Source of the DNA: Sipunculus nudus
Lineage: Eukaryota; Annelida; Sipuncula; Golfingiida; Sipunculidae
Length of the DNA stretch: 64,000 bases
Direction: 5' to 3'
NCBI GenBank assembly: GCA_026874595.1
Contig: CM049322.1
Location: forward strand, 2,901,900-2,965,899
Made by a program: the position numbers and the translations under genes. The notes under the pieces are model-generated. The model was given only the letters and a program-made list of their open reading frames with translations, made no database searches and was not told the origin of the DNA. Positions within the stretch are counted from its first letter, which is position 1. Each line of letters opens with the position of its first letter. This document shows, piece after piece, positions 28,995-41,959 of this stretch.

Positions 28995-30550
28995 TTTAAA
29001 GTTACGGGTTAACAGTAAGATGTAGGTTCTCAAGGGATTAAACTTTACGGGTTAAAAGTCTGGTTGAGGTTGTCAACGGTCAGGTTTAGGTACTCAACAT
29101 GTTACATGATACGGGTTTACGATCTGGATTACGAGCAAAAGGTATTTCACTTTACGGCTTACCAGACTGATTTAGGTTCTCCATTGTTTCACTTTACGGC
29201 TAAACAAACTGATTTAGGTTCTCCATTGTTTCACTTTTCGGCTTAACAGACTGATTCAGGTTCTCCATTGTTTCACTTTTCGGCTAAACAGACGGATTTA
29301 GGTTCTCCATTGTTTCACTTTACGGCTAAACAGACTGATTAAGGTTCTCCATTGTTTCACTTTACGGCTTAACAGACTGAATAAGGTTCTCCATTGTTTC
29401 ACTTTAAGGCTTAACAGACGGATGTAGGTTCTCCATTGTTTCACTTTAAGGCTTAACAGACGGATTTAGGTTCTCAGTTGTTTCACTTTACTGGTTAACA
29501 ATCTGATTTAGGTTCCCTAGGTGTTGCTATTGGTGGGTTAACAGTCTAGTTTATGTTCTTAACTTGTTTCACTCTGCGGTTCAAGAGTCTGGTTAAGGTT
29601 GTCAACAGTGTGATTTGTGTTTTCAAGGCGTTACGCTTTATTGGTTAAAAGTCTGGTTTAAGTTGTCAAGGTGTTAAACTTTACAGGTTAATAGTCTTGT
29701 TTAGGTGATCAACATCCTTGTTTAGGTTTTTAAGGTGTTGTACTTTACGTGTTCAAAGTCTGGTTTAGGTTCTCGAAGTGTTACACTCTAAGGGTTAAGT
29801 GTCTGTTTTAGATAGTCAACAGTCTAAATTATGTTCTCAAAGTGTTGCACTTTACTGGTCAACAGTCCGCAATGTTGTCAACAGTTTGTTGTAGGTGATC
29901 AAGGTGTTGCACATTTCTTGTCAACAGTCCGCTTTAGGTTATCAACATTCTGACTTAATTGATCAAGGTGTGGCATTTTACTGGTAAAAAGGCTGATTTA
30001 TGTTGTCGGCAGTCTGTTTTACATGATCAAGGTGTTGCACTTTACTAGTCAACGGTCGGATTTAGATTGTCAACAGTCTGGTTCAGATGATCAAGGTTTT
30101 CATATTTACGGGTGAACAGATGTGATTAAGGTTCTTAATGTGTGGCATAATAACATTCTGCTTAAGGTTGTCAACAGTCTGGTTTAGGTGATCAAGGGGT
30201 TGCACTTTACTAGTCAACGGTCGGATTTAGGTTGTCAACAGTCAGGTTCGTATGATCAAGGTGTTCATCTTTACGAATGAACCGGTGTGATTTAGTTTCT
30301 CAATGTGTGGTATAATAACATTCTGCTTAAGGTTGTCAACAGTCTGGTTTAGGTGATCAAGGGGAATATACTGGTCAACGGTCCGATATAGGTTGTCAAA
30401 AATCTGATTTAGGTTCTCAAGGTGTGGCATTTTACTTGTCAACGATCTGCTTAAGGTTGTCAACAGTCTGATTTAGGTGATCAAGGTGTTGCACTTTACT
30501 GGTCAACAGTCAGGTAAAGTTCTCAAGATGTTGCTCTTTGCGGGTCAGAG
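28995..30550 (+). repeat. Degenerate 42-bp / 21-bp tandem repeat field
   Basis: The cleanest part (29140-29510) has about nine copies of a 42-bp unit containing TTTCACTTTACGGCTNAACA and GACTGATTTAGGTTCTCCA. Outside it, older units use GGTTGTCAACAGTCTG, TTTAGGTGATCAAGGTGT and GCACTTTACTGGTCAACAG in mixed order to about 30550. Since 42 is a multiple of three, short frames stay open (29064-29246 plus; 30242-30463 minus), but I do not regard them as genes. Confidence 0.85.
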
Positions 30551-31424
30551 TCTGGTTTAACTGATGTGTGCTAATTACGGGGATTGAGTCACGGGAACAG
30601 ACAAAGGTCTACAAAGACCGAGCCTTACATGTCTTTTTATTTAGAAATTCAGGTCTTCCATTCCTCATACTACTAAAAGTCATAAGCCAGTCATACCTTC
30701 ATATAAAAAATGATCGGTTCATCCCGATATGTGTTCCTGAGGTCACATGTGATGCATGTTATTCCCTTTTAATCCTGGTTACCTTTGGGTGAATGTACAT
30801 GTGAATGAAGCCAAAATAACTGATCTACATATTAGAACTGCTTGTTGTACGTGTATGCCCAGAGTTCATTCAGTGTGGCACTGCAGTAGCTAAGCGTTCA
30901 TTCATGTCATTTATCGGGTGGTTCTGCAAATAAATGTCTTTCTTTGTCATTGATTGTGGCGTGGTTATTATTTTATTATTCAAGTTAATCACTAAGGAAG
31001 ATATCATAAAAATTATTAAGAGCTGCAAATTGCTGTTGGCGTCCTGTTGCGTTTCTTTTTGTTTTCCCTCTCCCTCCCTCTTGCTTGTTTAGTGGAGAGA
31101 AAGAGTTCATGGGGTCAACTTTGTACCAAACGGACGAAGGACCCTGTACGGGATGGCGACTATTATTTAGAGTAGTGACTGACAAATATAAACATTTCGC
31201 ATAACAATCTCTGGATTAAATGAAACCATTTGGTTTTTGGGCACTTATTTTCTCATAATCTGGATCTCTCTCTCTAACTCTTTCTCTCTCTCTTATATAT
31301 ATATATATAAATATATATATACATATATATATATATGTATATATATAAAGGAATAGTCCTTGCTCACTAATCCTACGACCAGCACATACCTATATGTATT
31401 TTATATATAGTATGATTCATACGA

Positions 31425-31464
<40 letters not shown>

Positions 31465-32270
31465 TTGCTGTAAGGTTGCTCGTTTCCCTTAAAAAATCCT
31501 ATCATGTTGAACAATCTCACTGATAAGTACAAATGATTTCATCTGCAGTCGCATGAACAAATCGTCTATTAAAAACCAAGTACATCCTATCTTCCTTATC
31601 CAAGACACGCTGTAACTGCCGACGATGAAAAGTAATGAGCCTTAACATGTGATCTTTATTACTTAATTTTATTATACCTTTACTTGACAAAAAATGAAAT
31701 CTAACAGTTTACCTTTCGGATATTACTGGTATCATCACGTTCATATTTCTAAACTACCAATGGTGATTCATTGGGAGAATAAGGAAAACTTGCTTTTCTG
31801 CTTACTGAGGTCACACGTATTCAAGATGATCATAGGTTATGAATGTGGTAAATTTGGCAGTCATATATACACGACTTAACCGAGACACGTTTCGAAGTAA
31901 AAAAATATTTCGTATCTCTATTATATTGAAAATTAATAAATATAAGACACGGTTCAGTTTCGGCTGATTTAACTCCACACCAGGTAAAACAGTATTTACT
32001 TAAGGTTTGCTGAGGTCGAAAACTTTTGTGGTTCAAGCCGTACGCCCTTGAAACAACGGCAAGGGCAATTAGCAGAACTCAATCATCCCGGTTTGATCTC
32101 CGATAAAACAAGTGTCGGAACTACTCACAACTTCCCCTGGCCGGTTGCCACTAAGCATAATGGATGGTACAAAAACAGCAACAGTTTTTTCTATTATACA
32201 ATAATTTGTTGTGATCGGGTCATTTACCAATATCAAAGTAAAAGTGACGACTGCTCAAATGTTTTAAGAT
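30551..32270. other. Unassigned DNA with microsatellites
   Basis: Contains CT-rich and (TA)n tracts at 31265-31348, and (AC)n plus TA at about 31421-31464. No gene supported; the short frames at 30568, 31694 and 32048 lack coding signs. Confidence 0.6.
31292..31348. repeat. (TA)n microsatellite with CT-rich flank
   Basis: TCTC-rich tract followed by interrupted TA repeat. Confidence 0.9.
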
Positions 32271-32279
32271 GATAATGAA

Positions 32280-32700
32280 GGCATATTAACACGACCATGA
32301 AGACCCCTTTTATTAACACGACCACCCCACTATGAATACCACTCCTATTAAAACGTTGACCCCGCTATGAGGACCTCTCTTGTTAACATGAACACATCGA
32401 TGTGATGACCACTCTTATTAGTATGAACACTCCATAATGATGACCAGTCCCATCAGCACGACCAGCTCACTATGAATACCACTCTTATTAGCATGACCAG
32501 CCAAGTATGATGTCTACTCAAATTAAACACGACCTCCACATGATGACGACCACTCATAGTAACACGACCACCAAACTATGGTGACCCCTCATATTAGCAT
32601 AGCCGCCCCATCATGATGACCACTTAACACTAACACCCCAATATGATAACCATTAATACTAAAACGACAACCAACCTATAAAGACCATCCACATCCACCC
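32280..32700 (+). repeat. Degenerate tandem repeat, units of roughly 35-50 bp
   Basis: Recurrent words ACGACCAC, CTATGATGACCAC and TNTTANNACGACC in loose succession (for example near 32305, 32405, 32455, 32545, 32600). The period is uneven, so only an old minisatellite is claimed. Confidence 0.6.
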
Positions 32701-33387
32701 GACTACCTCACGAAATGCACTATCGAGTAAACGAATTCTATATTAGTAGTGTATACGTGATTTACGGTCTGTCGAAGGTGATGGTAGCCATGGGGGCTGG
32801 TTATCGAGTTATCCAAGAGAGTATGGTCTTGTTAAAAAGACTGACTACGGTCGGTTCCATCGAAACATAAAGGCCTTTCCTTCACTATACAACCTTCTGG
32901 AATATATTTGAAAAATATACAATTTATGGAATGGAATGAACTGTTTTCTTTCAAACCCACCGCGTATCATAGCCAATGTAATGTATAATGATAGCTTGCC
33001 TAAGTCCAGCTCAAAGGCTGTTACATTATCATTAACATTGGCAAAGCTTTATGTCATGCCTAGCTCTTATTTAATTGCTGCAACCAGGAAGTTGACCTTC
33101 AATGCCGAACTAAAGAGCGCGACACAGTCATTAATCACAAACGACTGTCGTGTGTCACATTGTTTGAAGCACTCTGACAGTTATCACGTAACTTAGAGGA
33201 TACACTTGTATTCGTGACCAAACTCAGTCAAAGATCACAAACTATCGAGTGCCATATTTTTTCAGCTTTCAAACAGGCGCAACCATCAAGTAAATTTGTG
33301 GTGCATCTGCATCTTTGTCTGTCTTTCCGTTTGCTCGTCGTTTTCTTTTGTAGTTCTCTAAGTACTTATTAATGTTTCTAATGGGAT

Positions 33388-33618
33388 TTCATACAGAGGC
33401 GGCTTGCCTTGTATGAAGATATGATGAAATTCATAAGAAAAGCTGCAGCATGTTTAAAATCCCGATCTTATATCAATACCGCTTGTAGATGTAGCCCTGT
33501 AGACACATATGATCCCGAAGAGAGCCAAACTTCTGGAAGAAGCCCAACTTCTGTAAAAAAAAACATTCGCCCGTTCTATATTTTACTTGATATGCTAACT
33601 GTATTTAATCACAAATAG
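33388..33618 (+). CDS. Weak candidate exon, unknown protein
   Basis: After a possible acceptor (TTTCATACAG) one frame stays open: A-R-L-A-type start, Y-E-D-M-M-K-F-I-R-K-A-A-A and C-R-C-S-P-V-D-T-Y-D-P-E-E, ending in TAG at 33616-33618. The composition looks more protein-like than neighbouring frames, but no family is recognised and no partner exon is seen. It may be chance. Confidence 0.15.
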   Translation, partial: FIQRRLALYEDMMKFIRKAAACLKSRSYINTACRCSPVDTYDPEESQTSGRSPTSVKKNIRPFYILLDMLTVFNHK

Positions 33619-36600
33619 CATATCTCATTTTTCATATCGTGGAACTGTTGATTTCACCAACGTAAACTCAGTATTTTGTTTTCTGTCAGAGTAAGAACAT
33701 AGGCTAACCGGCTATAATATTTTATAGAGTAACGTAGCAACGCTTTGAATAGTATTCTGGAAGGATTTTAATAAATGAAAGGGAACAGTTACACCGACAA
33801 AAAAATGGAGTAAATCCCGTCCTTTGTTATCATGCAGCTCCAATTCGTGAATTGCCAGTTATAAATTGGAATTATGATTAAATAACATAACATTAAATAT
33901 CAAAACCTAAGAATCACATATAAACAAGCAAATGGGGAGAGCGGAGGCGAGACAGAGTGCATGATTTAGACAAAAAATATTGAAGAAAATTAAGCTTGTG
34001 TGTTAAACTTGTCGTGAGATTCCAATTATCGTGCCTCCACTTTTCCACCAATCACAACTTTACTCCCTCGTTTCTTTTTCAGCGTCTATTACTTCCGACG
34101 CATTTGTGTGCAGGCCATCTTAAGGGTCGCCACAGCGCTTGGAATCATCGCCGCCTTAGTTGTGGTGTAGGATTTTTTCCCACAGATAATAAAAACAACA
34201 CAGAATTTTAGGTTTAAATTACCAAGTAGCCGAAATATCTGTCCTTTATATTATACTGCCAGTCTGATATTTACACGTGATAAACAGGGAGCTAGAAGGG
34301 TCGCGACAGGCTACTGACCACTGGCCCACGTCTGCATCAAGCAAATGCACGCAGAAGGGTGAGGGGGCCTGAACATTACCGTCCGTAGCCCAGCCTACTT
34401 TACAATAGGGGTGGCATAAATGGGTCAGTCCAAATACTGATAGCCTAGTGCCTTACAGTGGGACGAAATGACACAGGTGAGAACTTAGTAACAGATTTCT
34501 TAATATATTATATATCGATGAGTCGTAGGTGCTTCGAAGACATGTTTTCCATATGTTAGCCTTTAAAATAGTACCGTCGTTTCTTCTATTTTGCATTTTA
34601 TTAGTCTTTGAATTTACTGAATTTTTTAGCTTCTGCAATATGTAAAAATCATCAAACAAAGTACCATTTAACTTATTAACTCATATTAATCGCCTCTCAT
34701 TATAATCAGTATATTAACATTTAACTGGTACATTATACAATGTGCTTACAGTGAGCTCACTGGACAAGGAAGTAGAGCCCCGTTATTAGTATCAGTACTA
34801 AAATTATACAACTGTAACTTTCATTTAATAGATAAAGAATAGTAGTTTTTTGTTTCTAAAGGTTAAATTCATTTTTTTCAGGTTTTGTTATCTTTCATAA
34901 ATAATTATTAGATTACATTTGGCCATTCTAAATTCTAATAGTCCAGGGCCTCCAGTTGGTTTAGTTCAGCACCGTGTATTCGTATATCTATTACTTCTCT
35001 CTGTCATATTCTTTGAAAAATAAGCTCAATAATCTTTTTAATAGTTTGGTAAATTATCTATGTAAATAGGGTAACATAACATTAAACGTGAAAGCAGATG
35101 ATACATAGAGGGGGTATATGAGAACATCTTTGTATGATTATGTTTATGTTTTAATTTACTTTGCAATAAATATACTTCCTAAATAAAGTAAGTGTAGTGG
35201 AACGTTCAATTTTGGTTTTGTTAAATTATATGATATAGTAGGCGACAAAATTATTCCAGTTCTACCTGTAACATATTGTTATGGCTGAAGGTGTTTTTTT
35301 TTTGTCTGCTGATTGCTTATGACTCCGTGTGCTCGTTAACTGCCTGTGTTGATCGATGACTTCCAACGAAACCAAAAACATTTTTTTATCAAATATAAAT
35401 ATCTTAAAATTAGGAAATTTGTTCGTCACGAGCACAAGAGTTAATTGCTTCGGGTTATGAGGAATCAATCTTTAACTGTACTGATGATTCTTTTCCGCTT
35501 GTATCACTCTGTTTTCTCTGCCACCTGTGTGAGCGTTTGTCCTATAAGGATTCTACACGCCAAGGCTCCTTTTTAATGCGCTTGTCATCCTGGCCACCTG
35601 TTCATCCAGACCAACAGGGTATCGTATTTCTTTGATCAGTCTCCCCAAAGTTCATTTTTTCGCACCCTTCTTTGACCCGTAAGTTTGTATCCAAACGGAG
35701 CAGTTGTCACACGCTACAGCTTTGTGTTTCTCTAGAACTGCCTTCGAACATATTTGACATGGATATTTCAGACATCTTGGTCCGGGGTTTAGCTGGATGT
35801 CGTGTGAGATTTGTCCAAGCGTAACTTGTTGGGTTTGTTGGCTTAAGTTCTGTTTTAGTAATCTTTAAGCTCTGATAAGATGTTGTTTTCGTAGAGACAA
35901 CGTGTTCTGTGTTGAGCGACAATTGGGGTGATTTATCAGTTCATGCATACACAGGTTGATGATGTTTATAGCCAGCAAGCACGATATGAAAGATTCACTG
36001 AACTTCATTTTGTTGAATAGCATCTAATTCGATGATTGTGTGTTTAAATATCACCTGAAGTTTGGTCCAACCTGAGGTATAAATTTTATGTCAATTTTAC
36101 ATTGATTTAGTTTTATAAATCAAGAGCGGCACATTTAGGTGACTGCACTTCCGCGCATGCGCACAAACTACACTAGTTTGTCCCAATCCTGCGTTATTGC
36201 TGTTTAATCTTGTTGCGTGTGTTTGTTAAGCTAATGTTTATGATGTGTAATAAACACCGGCTCAAGATACATCAACTCGGACTTATCTAACGAGATGTTG
36301 TAAATTGGGGATAGACACGAAATTCACACGACTTGAATATGTTGATGAACATGAATAGATTGAATATCAATGTTACAAGCAAAAGGGACTATGCGCACAC
36401 TGTTTCTTCTTTAAATAAATAATATACAGATATACATATATATAACTTGGTTTATGTTGTGTTGAACAGGAACTGACAGTGTTTAGTTACACTAAACTGC
36501 ACCAACCATTCCTTTTATATTTTTTGTTTCAGAATTATTCCAACTTTACTCTTTTTTTTTCTTATAAAACTGTGCTTAATGTATAATTAAATGTAAAAGT

Positions 36601-36842
36601 TAGTGTCTTTTACTATGATGAAAATGAACCTACCGGAACTTGGTTTATGTTGTACTGATCGACATGCACTTGCTGGAATAGGGTTGGTAATGTAGAGGGC
36701 AAGGTCAGCATACACAGATATCACTTTCTGAAAGTAAAATAATAGTAATAGTAATAGATGAATAAATGTTGTAATATTAATAGTATTAGACGGGTTAGTG
36801 GGTAATAATAATAGTAATAGAACCACTGTAATAGGGCCCAAC

Positions 36843-36956
<114 letters not shown>

Positions 36957-37076
36957 CGCCGTATTCCTGCATACCGAATTTCCGAAAAATCGTTTTTAGG
37001 AAAATTAGAATGGGGAACCGAAAATTTATTTGTATTTCCGAAATATTTTCAAGTTTGTAAATACCTAAAATGAATA

Positions 37077-37938
37077 CCGTCCAACCTGTCTGAACGACCA
37101 CCTGTGAAATGCGGGCACCTGGCTGTTACGACCACGAGATATCAGTCCCTTTCGAAATTCCGTTATATTATCTATAGATAAAACCTGTGAAATAAGACCA
37201 CCTGGCTATTACGGATTACGGGCAGTTTTTCCTGACCAAAGTGACATATTACTAATTAACTGACCTGCCTAATGCGGGCACATTCTTCGTGCTACTCACT
37301 GACAAGCGCTGACCGGTCGGTTGATTGACCATGCGTGAAGTAGCTGTCACTTGCACCCGCTTTCTGTTTGTTTTTTTCTGGTAAGCGTGTGTACGGAGCA
37401 CAGACTGGTGATTTTTGGGACCCTGGGCCTACCCTGGGCCTGGAGCTACACAAGAATTAAGTTAGATTTTGATCTGTGCCCCTGTGAACTGTCTTTTATC
37501 AATTCAGTGCAATATATGAAAGGCTTTATTACAAAGAGTGGATAATCTATTATGTTACTTACAAGGAAATGATGTTAGTAACCAGTGATGTCAGCATACA
37601 ATTTGAGTCGTTCATATGATCACATTCATTGTGTCAGAAGAATCTCTATAAATATGATTATGAAGAGTTCCTTCTTATCAACTGTTTGCAAATTTTTATT
37701 ACTTTCAACACATCAAATTACACATATAAGTACATATACATTTGTGTGCAGTTACAAAATACATGTAACAATAAGATCGTTCCCTTCTACAAATATGTTT
37801 TTTTATAGTCAAAAAGATGTTCCAATATGTAGATTTGTTCAGTTTCTAAATGTTCAGAACCTGTCAATTACGACCACCTGTCAATTATGACCACTTGTGT
37901 CCAGTCTCTTGGGTGGTCGCATTAGACAGGTTCGACTG
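37077..37938. mobile_element. TA-flanked inverted-end DNA transposon remnant (Tc1/mariner/pogo type)
   Basis: Left end CCGTCCAACCTGTCTGAACG with ACCACC, right end (as the reverse complement) CAGTCGAACCTGTCTAATGC with GACCACC; both sides are flanked by TA (37075-37076 and 37939-37940). 862 bp with no transposase frame. The subterminal region repeats the motif ACCTGTNAAATNNGNCCACCTGG. TA duplication and these ends fit the IS630-Tc1-mariner group, probably pogo-like. Confidence 0.65.
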
Positions 37939-38360
37939 TATTTGTAATTATGGTCTGCAGCCATGTGTTTAAGCCCGGTGGTGACCCTAATTAATTAGTT
38001 CTTGGCCAAGGTTGTCGCCGGAGCAAAGGTGTGAAAACTACAGCTTGCCCCGCAACGCTCGGCTCCCTATACCCCTAGCAAGCGACAAAGAAGTTTATTT
38101 GAGAGCACTTGTGTGTTATCAACCACATCTCGTTTGTTCTCATGCAAGCATAGTTTGTCGGCTTCGGATAGGATGTCAGGCCAAATAATTGAGCAGTTTA
38201 CTCGCATCAGCATTGGTGTGGTATCATTCATTAAACGCTTGTGCTCGAGCCATACAAATGAGCAGTTCAATCCCAAGATCAATTTTGTCATCATTTTACT
38301 GTTACTGTCAAGAAGAACACTTACCAAAACACGATCGTCTTCCTGGCACTTAACAGAGAT
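37939..38360. other. Unassigned DNA between transposon remnants
   Basis: No gene recognised; short open frames at 38067-38327 (minus) and 38113-38502 (plus) overlap and show no known motif apart from the helix-turn-helix fragment listed next. Confidence 0.5.
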
Positions 38361-38490
38361 ATGGCGTCAAAGAAGAAGGCCGGCTCGACCGTGGGGACAA
38401 GCCTGCAATAATCGCAAGGGATTTCAACATTGGCAGGTCCACTGTTGCCGATATACAAAAAAGCTAAGAGAAACCTGCAAATTTCTAAAT
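38361..38490 (+). pseudogene. pogo/Tigger (CENP-B-type) transposase N-terminal fragment, broken
   Basis: ATG at 38361 reads M-A-S-K-K-K-A, then the frame shifts and continues R-G-D-K-P-A-I-I-A-R-D-F-N-I-G-R-S-T-V-A-D-I-Q-K-S with TAA at 38465-38467. The order M-A-S-K-K, then ...I-I...F-x-x-G-x-S-x-S/T-V-x-D-I-x-K..., is the start of the CENP-B/Tigger helix-turn-helix. The rest of the transposase is absent. A TA-flanked element with pogo-like ends lies just to the left. Confidence 0.55.
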
Positions 38491-38620
38491 TATTCATTTT
38501 AATAGGTAGTCTCAGCGATCATTCAAAACATTTTATATTCCATTGCCTTACATTCGTTTTGCGTGTGCCTCACAGGCGCCGCCTGTTGGCTATTAAAGAA
38601 ACTAACAAAGCTTCACCAAT

Positions 38621-38962
38621 GGCGATTTCATTTGAGCTTTCTTTCCGGTGAATTGGATGATAAAAGGGCACGCACGTATCCTAAAAGCAGGTTAGACAGA
38701 TCTTTGCTAATTATGCTCAGCAAATAATAAAATATATTTTATATCTCCCGGTCTTCAATCACGTGGATCAAAAAGAAACATCGTGTTCCTTGGCGATGTC
38801 ATTTGCCCATTCCCTCCAGTGAATTTGATGAAAAAAAATAGCACGCACGTATCCTTAAAGCAGGTTAGACTGATCTTTGCCAATTGTGCTCAGCCATAAT
38901 CGAATATACTTTTTATGTCCCGGTCGTCAATTACGTAGATCGAAAAGAAACACCGTGTGACC
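38621..38962 (+). repeat. 171-bp tandem duplication
   Basis: Two copies (38621-38791 and 38792-38962) share GCACGCACGTATCCTNAAAG, CAGGTTAGAC and TCAATNACGTNGATC. Divergence of several per cent shows it is not recent. Confidence 0.8.
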
Positions 38963-39098
38963 CAGGTAAAATGGCATTTAGTTAATGATTAACTGTCGTA
39001 CGAACTTGCCACGAGACCCTGGTCCGCATTTCCGAATGTTCGTTTTTCCGAACAAAAGCTTGTCCCCCGGCGCTATCGGAAAAACGGCGCTCTACTCT

Positions 39099-39107
39099 AT
39101 ACATATA

Positions 39108-39170
<63 letters not shown>
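39099..39170. repeat. (TA)n microsatellite
   Basis: TA repeat that ends where a short inverted-end repeat begins. Confidence 0.9.
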
Positions 39171-39174
<4 letters not shown>

Positions 39175-39175
<1 letters not shown>

Positions 39176-39325
39176 AACCTGTGTATTGAGACCACCAATG
39201 GGACTCATAAAGTGGTCTAAATTCAAAGGTGATCATATTACACAGGTCAGTTTTGACTAATGCTATGCTTTTGGTCTCCTTAAATAGGTGGTCTGATTAT
39301 ACAGGTGGTCTCTCGGACAGGTATC
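39175..39325. mobile_element. Short inverted-end repeat related to the 37077-37938 element
   Basis: Starts AGTGAAACCTGTGTATTGAG with ACCACC, ends GGTGGTCTCTCGGACAGGTA. The ACCTGT...GACCACC pattern is that of the nearby TA-flanked element, but the ends are poorer and the exact boundary is unsure. Confidence 0.4.
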
Positions 39326-41940
39326 ATGAATACATAATACATTAAGATTTCCTACGTAATAATGATGGCCCGAAGGATTCTTAACAATCAGACATTATAT
39401 AGATGAACGAATACAGAGCGAAATTGTAAAAGTGTTGAGATTACACATTTTACAATTTACACAAACGAAAGTCATATTTGTTTAAAAATCCTGAAGAGTA
39501 CAAAACTTTTCCACCAGGACGGAAGCTAACCCTGCTTGGACAGACGGGTAAATTTGACAGTTATTTCATTATGAACACTGCATTCTTGGCATAATCTACA
39601 ATCGATCCTCCTGTATTATCTTGTTATTCCATGTGCCTATTGGTCATGGAATGAGGAATAAAATCGGCAAATAGTGACTTAAAACTGTATATAGGCCAGC
39701 TGTTTAATTCAATTTTTCTTTTTCTTTGCATGACCCTCTAATTCATGGCTATTTGTTGTTCACCCTGGCGGTAAAAGTCTGAAACATTTTGAAAGAAAAC
39801 GATATAAACATCCTTTGTATTTGTTTTAATGGGTATATTCTACCTGCTCTCCATTCGCTTTACCAACATGAACCCGGTGTCCGTTTTATAATGCCGTCTA
39901 GGTTTTGCACATTTCTTCTCCTCGGGGTCAGGCAAACAGTGCACAATCGAGGGGCAGATTTTACTCTAGATGTGGCATATGATCTAGAGAACGTCTTATC
40001 TACCACTGATTCACTTTCTTTAGACACATGTCTATACACATGACCGGACGCCGCAAATTTCTCAGTAATTTAAGACAGGGTCAGCCTGATATGTTACCAT
40101 TAAAACAAATACGGAGAGACTCGAAGGAAGATAGATTTTGCCATCAACTGCCAGCGTCATTATAAATGATATCTTAGGGAATTCAACTGACAAGAGGGTG
40201 AATCTAATCACCACCTTTACCGAATTGATAAGCATTATCAGGAGGTTAACTGGATAGAGTGCGCCACTTGTAAAGACTTGTATTATGTCACGACAGAACT
40301 TACAAAGCGCATACACATGCCCCCCCCCCCCCCACATATACAAACACCTTCATACACACATGTATACACACCGCTATATACACAAGCACGTTTAACCTGA
40401 TGCTGTTTCCTCGTGTTACTGATTATCCTATCATAAATTCATTATATGACTTAATAATTATCCATACCTTATCATATTCAGCTTTGTTGACTCTGAGACA
40501 TCTTAGCTATAGCTATGAGTCCTTTTCAGTCAACCTTCCGTCCATTTGTCTCTCTATCTATCGTGTGTCCTAAGACCGGCACGTCTTTTTTTACGAATGA
40601 GACGACCAGGTTATAACTGGGGAATACTTAAACGGTAAAATATTAAGGCAGAAGCTGATTTTCTATCCTATTTAGATATTGTTTTGTGGAAAGATCTTTT
40701 TATTTCTCCCCAAGAGATATTTCTGTACTTTCACTTGTGTTTTTTTCTTGTTTCCTTCGTCGCCCATTTTCCGTTTACACTAGATTTGCTCATTGCTAGA
40801 TTGCTAGCCATACACTTCGCAGCGGACTCTCCCTTATTGCCAAATTCTGTTACCTGATATCAAACCTCTGAAAAACAGCTGGAATTTAGCTGACACTTCG
40901 GTACAATATTAGTCCTAGGTAAAATATTTCTGTTTCCGTATGTGGCTCAACCCCATGGCCCATGAGTCGCTTGTTTTGTTAGAATAATGTGCGTAAATGG
41001 CACGTTGAGTTAGTTTTGAAATAAGTGTAATATTTAGATATTATTTATTAGCTAATGCAGTTCTAAATTATATTTTACTGTCTTTTAACCTTCTTTATTA
41101 TCTAGTGCCTCTCTATCGCTCTCTCGCATACGCAAACAAGCAATATTAAAAAATAATTAGCTCTTATTTACAGGGTCCGTAAGTGCAATTTTTCAAGAGT
41201 TGAAGGAGGCTGTGATTTCTGATAGCCACTGTTCAACTCTGTTCGGATCTGTTAAGGGACAATGGATGCTGACTGGAGGTGTGTTGTGTGCCCAAGGCCG
41301 CGAAGATAGAAAGGTATGTGCAGTATGTACATTATAAACGTATTATAAAATGTAACTGCGCATTCAAACTACTGCTTAATATGGAAGTCTGGACTCATAC
41401 AATCAAAATCGAAGATGTTTTGTTTATTTTTTGTCTTTCTAAGGAAATTCAGATAAGGAGGAACAATAGTTTATTTTTTCCTAAAGATAAAAGTTGATTC
41501 AGAGGTTAAATTGATATCAGCTTATAACCAATTAGATTATAAAACTTGTCAATTTGAAAGTAAACCCATTCACTCAGTAGTAGTTTGTTAAGTGTAGGTG
41601 TAATAATGGTCTTTAGATGGTATTTAATGCAATTTTCCACGAAATATTACAGCACATCAAAATTTTAGACAGGCCGACTCTTTCTCCCTGTCTGCCTTTA
41701 GATAAATCTTATAAGACACATCTAATGCCATGTTACTTGCACTCACAAGTAAAACAACTAATTGACAAATAATTTTGTACATATTTTGTCCTATGAAAAT
41801 AATTCTTCCAATTTCTTTTTCGTATTTTGGAGCCGTAGATTTGCAAACTGTCCCCTCTCATGTCAGTGAAAAAAAATCAGAGAAAAAACATTTGCCAAGT
41901 AACCAAGATGAACAAGGTTGCAATGACACATATTTGACGA
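39326..41940. other. Unassigned DNA
   Basis: C-run at 40321-40333; otherwise AT-rich with short frames only. No gene supported. Confidence 0.6.
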
Positions 41941-41959
41941 AAGATGGTCTAACATCCAC

